Assembly (NCBI RefSeq): GCF_014805685.1 | Contig: NC_060893.1 | Location: 19,102,525 to 19,166,524 of the forward strand | DNA from: Silurus meridionalis | Lineage: Eukaryota > Chordata > Actinopteri > Siluriformes > Siluridae | DNA: 64,000 nt | Direction of reading: 5' to 3' | In this document: one piece after another, positions 58,401 to 64,000 of the stretch | Layout: each line of letters starts with the position of its first letter | Numbering within the stretch: the stretch's first letter is position 1 | Translations under genes and position numbers: made by a program | Notes under the pieces: generated by a model | The model's database searches: none | Seen by the model: only the letters and a program-made list of their open reading frames with translations | Told to the model about the DNA's origin: nothing

Positions 58401-59447
58401 GTACTTACAGTGTAATGAACTGACACTAATTAATTATGGGCATGTATGAGATCTTCTAGTGTGTTTAGCTGTCCTGTCGGTCATAAGAAACAGTTTGGTA
58501 TACAATTATTGGAGAAAAGATCTATTTACCATGTGAGATTGGTAACAGTAACAGGAAAGACTCAGTGATTGGCTTAATAAGGTAAATTGAACCTTATTCT
58601 TCACCAATGCTTGCTGTTATTTAAATGACAATGTTAATTTTATATATGCACGTCGGTTTTTTTCTTTTGTGCTGAAAATGATAGTCGGTATAACCAATAA
58701 TTAACAACTCCTTTGGGAATAAATAAGGTTGAGCTGATTCAATTCAAGTATGCTAATAAGTATTGATGTTTCACTAAAAAAAAATCAGGGGTATTTTTCT
58801 CCCAGCAGCACTTCATGCTGCCCTTTTTATAGACTAATCTTAATGGCCTGTTGTTCTGCTTTCTACAGTAATGGAGTGAACTATGTAATCTCTATTTCTT
58901 GAATAGATTTTCAGTGGTATTATAAAAGGAACACAGGGATCAAACGGAATTAACCGGCGATGACACAGACATGAGAAAAGTGCTTGGGTGTTATAGATTT
59001 ATGTTTTTTCTTCTAGACTGGGTTACTTATCATGGTATGACTATTAATATGAATTCTGAAGCATCCAAACTCTGTCACAGTAGCTGTGAGAAAGACAAAT
59101 TTATACTGGACACAAATTAGAAGCAGTTATATAATCTATTTTATGGTAAAATATGCATATTATTTGCACTCAATTTTTATTTTCTTTGTAGGAAGCACAC
59201 CATGTCGTCAGTGCTGGTAGCAAGCAACACAAATGGAACTGTACCAAATATGGTTTCAGTGAAAACATGGTGTTGAGTGCAAATTTTATCAGATGACATT
59301 AAATTGGAGTCAAACTAGAATACATTTATAGTACAATTTCAGGCTCCCATTCATAAAGTACATTCATATCTACAATTAGTGTTACTCAGTGCTGCTTGAA
59401 CTACAAAAATGGAAGATAACTGTGGTTTTACTGTATCATTTATTATA
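58401..59447. other. Unassigned sequence
   Basis: AT-rich, with no gene or repeat recognised before the Tc1-like element begins. Confidence 0.5.
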
Positions 59448-59449
59448 TA

Positions 59450-59653
59450 CAGTGGGGAAGATAAGTATTTGACACATCAGCAGTTTTATCAGTAAAGGGG
59501 ATTTCTAAGTGGGCTATTGACACAAAATTCCACCAGATGTAGCCATCAAGCCAAATATTGAATTCATGCAAAGGAATCAGAACATTTAAGTATACAAGTT
59601 GAGTTATAATAAATAAAGTGAAATCACACAAGGAATAAGTATTAAACACATGA
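59450..59653 (+). repeat. Left inverted terminal repeat of the Tc1-like element
   Basis: Shares with the right end, in reverse complement, GGGCTATTGACACAAAATTC, TTTAAGTATACAAGTTGAGT and AATAAATAAAGTGAAAT. Small differences show independent drift of the two arms. Confidence 0.9.
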
Positions 59654-59823
59654 AGATAACAAGGTTCAAAATGGCATAGAAAGCCAGGAGATCACCCGAA
59701 ATCTGTCAGTATTGAGAGAGAAACCCTGCCCCCTATCAGTACTAATTGATATCAGCTGCTTTAGTCCTAATTGATGGCCTATAAAGGCTTCTCATTACCC
59801 GGGAGGCACACCGGAAAGACTCC

Positions 59824-60838
<1,015 letters not shown>

Positions 60839-60842
60839 ATAA

Positions 60843-61045
60843 AGTGTGTGCAATACTTGTTCCCTGTGTCATTTCACTTTATTTATTATGACTCAACTTG
60901 TATACTTAAATGTTCTGATTTCATTCTATGAATTTAATATTTGGCTTGATGGCTACATCTGGTGGAAATTTTGTGACAATAGCCCACTTAGAAATACCCT
61001 TACTGATAAAAATGCTGATGTGTCAAATACTTATTTTCCCCGCTG
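60843..61045 (-). repeat. Right inverted terminal repeat of the Tc1-like element
   Basis: Reverse complement of the left arm. It begins five bases after the transposase stop, so the coding region nearly abuts the repeat. Confidence 0.9.
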
Positions 61046-61502
61046 TATGTATAGAAAAACATTCCAAAGAAAAATAAAGTGTATATCTGAGGAAAAGGAA
61101 CGGATGCAAATAAATTAGAATGAAATAATGGGAAACAATTTAAGGAAACAGCAAGAAAATAACACGACCAAAACTAAAACATGAAAATAATAAATCCAAG
61201 TGAGAGCAAAACCAACTTGAGGTAGAAGGAGGAAAATAGTCAAGAAAGATGACAAAGAAAAGACAAGGAGTGCTGTGAATGCTGATTCTGTATAGCAAAG
61301 CTAATTAGCGTGAACATGATACAGATTACAGCTTATTGCTGTGCTGTGGCTGCAAGGAAACAAAGTCCTCATCTGTATTTCTGAAAGTAGGAGTAGATTG
61401 TCTGTAAGGAGAACAATTAGATTGTCTTGCTAAACTAAAAGCCAGAAAAGCTAAGTTGAAACTTAGATAGAAGCTAGTAAAACAACCTATTTTCTCACTG
61501 AT

Positions 61503-61690
61503 AGGGAAGGGTAGTTTAGTGGTTAACATGTAGAACTTCATACCAGAATGTCTTGAGTTTAAATGCCACCTAGACTAAGCTGCCACTGCTGGGCCCTTGA
61601 CCAAGGCCCTTAACGCTTAACTGTTTAGTTCCTATGAATGAGATAATTGTAAGTTGCTCTAGATAAGGGCATCTGCCAAATGCTAGAAAT
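61503..61690 (+). mobile_element. tRNA-derived SINE
   Basis: The head is GGGAAGGGTAGTTTAGTGGT TAACATG (A box) and TCTTGAGTTTAAATGCCACC (B-box region, diverged). The body is GGGCCCTTGACCAAGGCCCT TAACGC, and the tail GTAAGTTGCTCTAGATAAGG GCATCTGCCAAATGCTAG. It is the most complete SINE of the AAGTTGCTCT-tailed family in the window, and its tail links this family to the repeat at 58098. Confidence 0.85.
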
Positions 61691-61754
61691 GTACTGCTTT
61701 TTACTAAAACACATTAAACAGTACATGCCCAGTTGCAAATTACCTAATAGACCA

Positions 61755-62050
61755 GGAGTTACCAACCTTTTTGAAACTGAGAGCTACTTCTTGGGTACCG
61801 ATTAATGTGAAGGGCTACCAGTTTGATACACACAGTTTTCAGTTTGATCTGAAATAACCAATTTGCTTAATTTACCTTTTATTATATGTTATTATTAATA
61901 ATTAATGATATTCATCTATGTGAAGACACTGATCATGTTAATGATTTCTCACAATAATTATCAATGATTTAACAAAGTAGGAAACAGCTATTTTTTAGAA
62001 AAGGCCCATGGGCTACTCATGTGATCCTTGCGGGCAACCTGACCCCTAAA
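61755..62050 (+). mobile_element. hAT-type MITE
   Basis: CAGGAGTTACCAACCTTTTT GAAACTGAGAGCTACTTCTT and GGGCTACCAGTTTGATACAC at the left, then CCCATGGGCTACTCATGTGA TCCTTGCGGGCAACCTGACC CC at the right, are the ends of a common teleost hAT-derived nonautonomous repeat. The interior is AT-rich and non-coding. Target duplication not readable. Confidence 0.7.
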
Positions 62051-64000
62051 ATAGACAAAGGTAATTTTCTGAAGAAAAGTAGCAAGATTTATCACAATTC
62101 TCAGTTACACTGCAGGTAAATTTTCTATGAAAACAACAAAAATTGTACAAGCACAGGTTTGTTAAGTATCCACTGGAAATGCACTATTACTATTCAAGTT
62201 TCATTTAGACTATGCGATGCAAAACCCCTACTCTCCACAGTTTTAAACATTCAGACAAGTTGCATCCACACTTGCATAAGAAATGAGTAGGTGGGAAAGA
62301 GAGTTTGGAAGAGGGAAAAGGACCAAGAGTCAAAGAGAATAAGAAATGGGAAAGAGGAAAGCAGGTGAAAGAAGTACAAGAGAAAGGCAGTGAGAGGAGT
62401 GCAAGGCGCAGATTTTGCAGTGCATGTGATGTAACTGAACTAATGAGTGCTTTTGCATGAAAGGTAAGATGTTTATTTTTAAATTGTGAAGTGCCATAAT
62501 TCCACACCAATGGCAATCAAGTAAAACACGCATCCTTTTTTTTAAAAGGATTGTCAGGAAAAATTTCACTGGTTGACGAAATTTTAAATAAAGTACAGGT
62601 TCCTAGGTAAAATCCTACAATTCCTCTAATTGGAAATAATGTCTATGTAAACACATTATCATAAACCTTTTGGTGTAATGATAATGTTTATGTGAACACA
62701 TTATCATAAACCTTTTGGTATAATGACTGGAGGGGGTGGGGGAGGGTTTTTCTAAATTCTGGTTTACTGCTTTACTGTATTTACTGTATGTGATATAAAG
62801 TGTAGTGCCATTGCAAATGTTCTGTTTCAATATGTAGGCAAGTAAATATTCTTAACATTTCACTGCATTTAAATACTATTTTAGGTGATTAGAATCTGAA
62901 GTCGGTTAGCAGTCATCAGTGACATGCTCTCTTTTGCCATGCAATTGCATCATTTTTACCTGTGAATAGTGTTTATTGTATTCATAGAACTCTGTTCTTT
63001 CTCTCACTCTGTTCTTCCTACGACAATATTGCACTTGTTTCTGGGCAGTTGGTGAAATGTTTTGAAAAAGAACATATGTAAAGACTCAACTATCTGACAA
63101 GTCAGTCAATGTTAATGTGGAAAGACAGCACAGGTTGTAATCTACATGACATGAAGATAATTGTTTACTTCAAAATAATTATCTCATTAAAAGTGCACTA
63201 GTTTCAAAAAATGAATAAAACACACATACACACACACACACATATAGAAACATTTTGATATACATTTGATATACATTTTAAAATGTATAAATTTAAAACC
63301 AATAGCTTTAACTACTAAACCCCCACGAATCCAAATTCCGACCCAGGTAGCAGTGAAAACAAATGTTCCAGCCTGCTGTCACAATGCAGGCAGCTTTCTA
63401 TGAGTAATGAGATTCTCCAAATAAGGGAAGCACTTGCAGGCGGGCAGTGAGTCTGTGAGGAATAATGATCATGCCAAGATTCCCAGAGCACAAGAGCTTT
63501 TGCAGAGTCAGGGACAGGCGAAAAAAAAAAAAAAAGTTTTGCTGAACATTTCTTCAGGCTCTGACATTTTATGAAAATAAAAACTCGAGGAAGCCATCGT
63601 CCTCCCGAATTAGACTCGAGCTCTATGAACCAGTCATGCTTCTATGTCTTTCAGTGTAGCACAGGGATGTTAAGCTTGTTAGCTGACTATCTACCTATAA
63701 AGCCTATTCATTGTGCCTAAAGACTAAAAAGGAGAAGTAGAACATTTGTGATCTGAGGTGTGTGTGGGTATCAGGAAGAAGGGTAGACACTGTAGACTGT
63801 CTAGGACTTTGAAATACATTGAAATTGACATTAAAATACAGGACAGATTACTTGGCAAAGAGGACATCAATATAGGGTTTTATTTTTGGTATCGATATAA
63901 AATTATATAAAGATTACAAAGGTGTCAAGATAAGGACTAAGCACAACAGTAACCACTAATGGTTGTTAGAAAAACTGGCCAGAAATTTGCAAAGGTGTGA
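62051..64000. other. Unassigned sequence; 63380-63640 complex
   Basis: No gene recognised. It includes a (CA)n run near 63222-63243 and a poly-A at 63520-63535. The part at 63380-63640 is complex and less AT-rich and could be conserved noncoding DNA. Open frames at 62205-62569 (minus) lack any domain. Confidence 0.45.
62636..62725 (+). repeat. Tandem duplication of a 45-bp unit
   Basis: Units at 62636-62680 and 62681-62725 differ at only three positions. Each contains ATAATG ... CATTATCATAAACCTTTTGG, with 7-bp inverted arms (ATAATGT / ACATTAT). It is either a recent local duplication or a slowly diverging minisatellite seed. Confidence 0.9.

Noticed and set aside
59443..59649. Minus-strand 68-codon open frame, and its near twin on the plus strand at 60846-61118
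   Set aside because: The two are the same inverted terminal repeat of the Tc1-like element read from each end.

Overview
The window looks like a gene-poor piece of a teleost fish nuclear genome. It is AT-rich, carries long dinucleotide and trinucleotide microsatellites, and has no bacterial-style coding density. Most of what can be named is transposon debris of families typical of teleosts: L2 and RTE LINEs, tRNA-derived SINEs, Tc1-like and mariner elements, hAT-type MITEs, a DIRS-like element and a Ty3/gypsy remnant. The abundance of Tc1-like copies and the L2 tail style would fit a catfish or related fish, but the species cannot be fixed from the sequence. No host protein-coding gene, exon series, rRNA gene, true tRNA gene or CRISPR array can be supported, so this is best read as an intergenic or large intronic region.

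Layout. 1-5 kb: a SINE beside an eroded Tc1/mariner-superfamily copy, then unassigned sequence. 5-9.5 kb: a transposon cluster with a Tc1 remnant, an antisense L2 tail split by an internally deleted RTE element flanked by a 17-bp duplication, and a sense L2 3' half. 9.5-15.6 kb: mostly unassigned, with a CpG-bearing segment at 11.2-11.6 kb and three microsatellites. 15.6-18.1 kb: a degraded dispersed teleost repeat and a Tc1 5' half. 18-25 kb: largely unassigned, with one SINE. 25.8-34.3 kb: a dense graveyard of Tc1 fragments, a mariner fragment, a SINE with an RTE-type tail nested in a Tc1 copy, a hAT MITE with a perfect 8-bp duplication nested in another Tc1-like copy, and a LINE RT remnant. 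34.3-42.9 kb: unassigned sequence with microsatellites, one SINE and an antisense L2 tail. 42.9-45.3 kb: a Ty3/gypsy remnant (gag to the start of RT). 46-50 kb: a hairpin, SINE and MITE pieces, and a large inverted duplication. 52.3-58.4 kb: RTE pieces, a hAT-like element split by an L2 tail, and a DIRS-like fragment abutting an RTE 5' half. 59.4-61.0 kb: a Tc1-like transposon with both about 200-bp inverted ends and a nearly full transposase broken by one stop and two frame changes. 61.5-64 kb: SINE, hAT MITE, a 45-bp tandem duplication and unassigned sequence.

The named elements relate to each other rather than to a host pathway. The RTE copies supply the likely replication partner, and most of the body, of the SINE at 29.7 kb. 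The autonomous-type hAT and Tc1 enzymes needed by the MITEs are not encoded intact here. I found no convincing undescribed system. The most interesting items are the nested insertions with readable target-site duplications, the mosaic SINE, the inverted duplication at 49.4-49.9 kb, and several unassigned stretches that could be conserved noncoding elements but need comparative data. Family names come from recall of teleost repeat families, without a database search.
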